From Idiomarina sp. UBA6142 (lineage in GTDB: Bacteria > Pseudomonadota > Gammaproteobacteria > Enterobacterales > Alteromonadaceae), in contig DIVC01000068.1 of NCBI GenBank assembly GCA_002423905.1, forward strand, positions 1 to 7,197: a DNA stretch of 7,197 nucleotides, given 5' to 3'. Both the position numbers and the translations under genes were made by a program. This document shows positions 6,803 to 7,197 of the stretch, in pieces; position 1 is the first letter of the stretch, and each line of letters starts with the position of its first letter. The notes under the pieces were generated by a model. The model had not been told where the DNA came from and made no database searches. It saw only the letters and a list, made by a program, of their open reading frames with translations.

Positions 6803-7197
6803 TTAGAACTTGTAGTTAACCTGCAAGGTATAAGCGCGGCCACGTGGGTCAGCTACCCGTGGCTCCCAGCCAGCACCCGCAGAGAAATCGTTCTGGTGTG
6901 CTGTGAATGGCGGATCACGGTCTAACAAGTTCTTGATACCAAAGATCATATCGAAGTCTTCGAAACCAGTGTAGCCGAGGCTGTAATTATAGGTGATGTA
7001 GTTACCTACTTTACGGTTCCACTCAGTTGGGATAAAGCTGCCGTTACGCACACTGACTGGCATTTCATCGGTATAGCCACTGCGATATAACTGGCTAAAG
7101 GTGTGCGTGAAGTCGCCTTGAGTGTAGCCAACTGCGAAGGTGTGCTTCCATTTCAACGGTAAGTTAAAGAAGCGCACGTGCTGACCAACTAAGTTAT
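6803..7197 (-). CDS. TonB-dependent outer-membrane receptor, C-terminal fragment; 5' end outside window
   Basis: The frame is open from the window edge at 7197 to the TAA at 6803-6805, about 130 codons, so this is only the last strands of the beta-barrel. The hallmarks are visible: alternating aromatic and polar strands (WKHTFAVGYTQG, YITYNYSLGYTG), the very typical IFGIKNLLDRDPPFT segment of TonB-dependent receptors, a late RGRAYTLQVNYKF strand, and a terminal Phe as required for barrel assembly by BAM. Such receptors import large or scarce substrates across the outer membrane with energy from TonB-ExbBD. The plug domain and TonB box are outside the window and the ligand cannot be read from this part. 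A GTG at 7175-7177 lies within the frame but is internal to the barrel and not a real start. The gene lies upstream of the amidase fusion on the same strand but is separated from it by a strong terminator. Confidence 0.88.
   Translation of the reverse strand, partial: NLVGQHVRFFNLPLKWKHTFAVGYTQGDFTHTFSQLYRSGYTDEMPVSVRNGSFIPTEWNRKVGNYITYNYSLGYTGFEDFDMIFGIKNLLDRDPPFTAHQNDFSAGAGWEPRVADPRGRAYTLQVNYKF

Noticed and set aside
7175..7177. GTG as the start of a small 124-residue protein on the - strand
   Set aside because: The frame continues without a stop to the window edge, and the product is clearly the C-terminal part of a TonB-dependent barrel.
1..7197. RNA genes, CRISPR arrays, insertion sequences, attachment sites
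   Set aside because: Nearly the whole window is filled with coding sequence and gaps are at most about 90 bp. I saw no tRNA-like cloverleaf, spaced repeats, transposase or terminal repeats.

Overview
The window (about 50% GC, tightly packed, no gap above about 90 bp) looks like chromosomal DNA of a Gram-negative gammaproteobacterium. Two genes encode lipoproteins with outer-membrane-type lipoboxes. One gene is the end of a TonB-dependent outer-membrane receptor, and one lipoprotein resembles the AmiD and YfeW/PBP4B families of enteric and marine gammaproteobacteria. I cannot name the genus; an Alteromonadales-like marine bacterium is a guess from style only.

Layout: on the + strand, four genes run head to tail with gaps of 0, 32 and 11 bp. 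They are the C-terminal end of a class-C-beta-lactamase-like serine hydrolase (1-588, cut by the window edge), alanine racemase alr (589-1692), an NlpC/P60 endopeptidase lipoprotein (1725-3122) and an L-Ala-D/L-Glu dipeptide epimerase (3134-4231). They converge, with a 1-bp gap, on a large - strand gene (4233-6710). This gene encodes a lipoprotein that joins an AmiD-like N-acetylmuramoyl-L-alanine amidase, a peptidoglycan-binding module, a beta-rich linker and a PBP4B-like serine hydrolase. Upstream of it on the same strand is the 3' end of a TonB-dependent receptor gene (6803-7197, cut by the window edge) with its own rho-independent terminator at 6749-6780. A perfect 10-bp hairpin spans both stop codons at the convergent junction.

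The genes fit one theme, breakdown and recycling of peptidoglycan peptides. The amidase part would free stem peptides from MurNAc and the two serine hydrolases could trim D-amino-acid ends. The NlpC/P60 enzyme would cut gamma-D-Glu-diamino acid bonds to give L-Ala-D-Glu, and the epimerase would convert this to L-Ala-L-Glu, which ordinary peptidases can hydrolyse. Alanine racemase would interconvert released D-Ala and L-Ala. The individual family assignments are strong. The joint pathway, and any role of the TonB receptor in importing muropeptides, are inferences from gene order.
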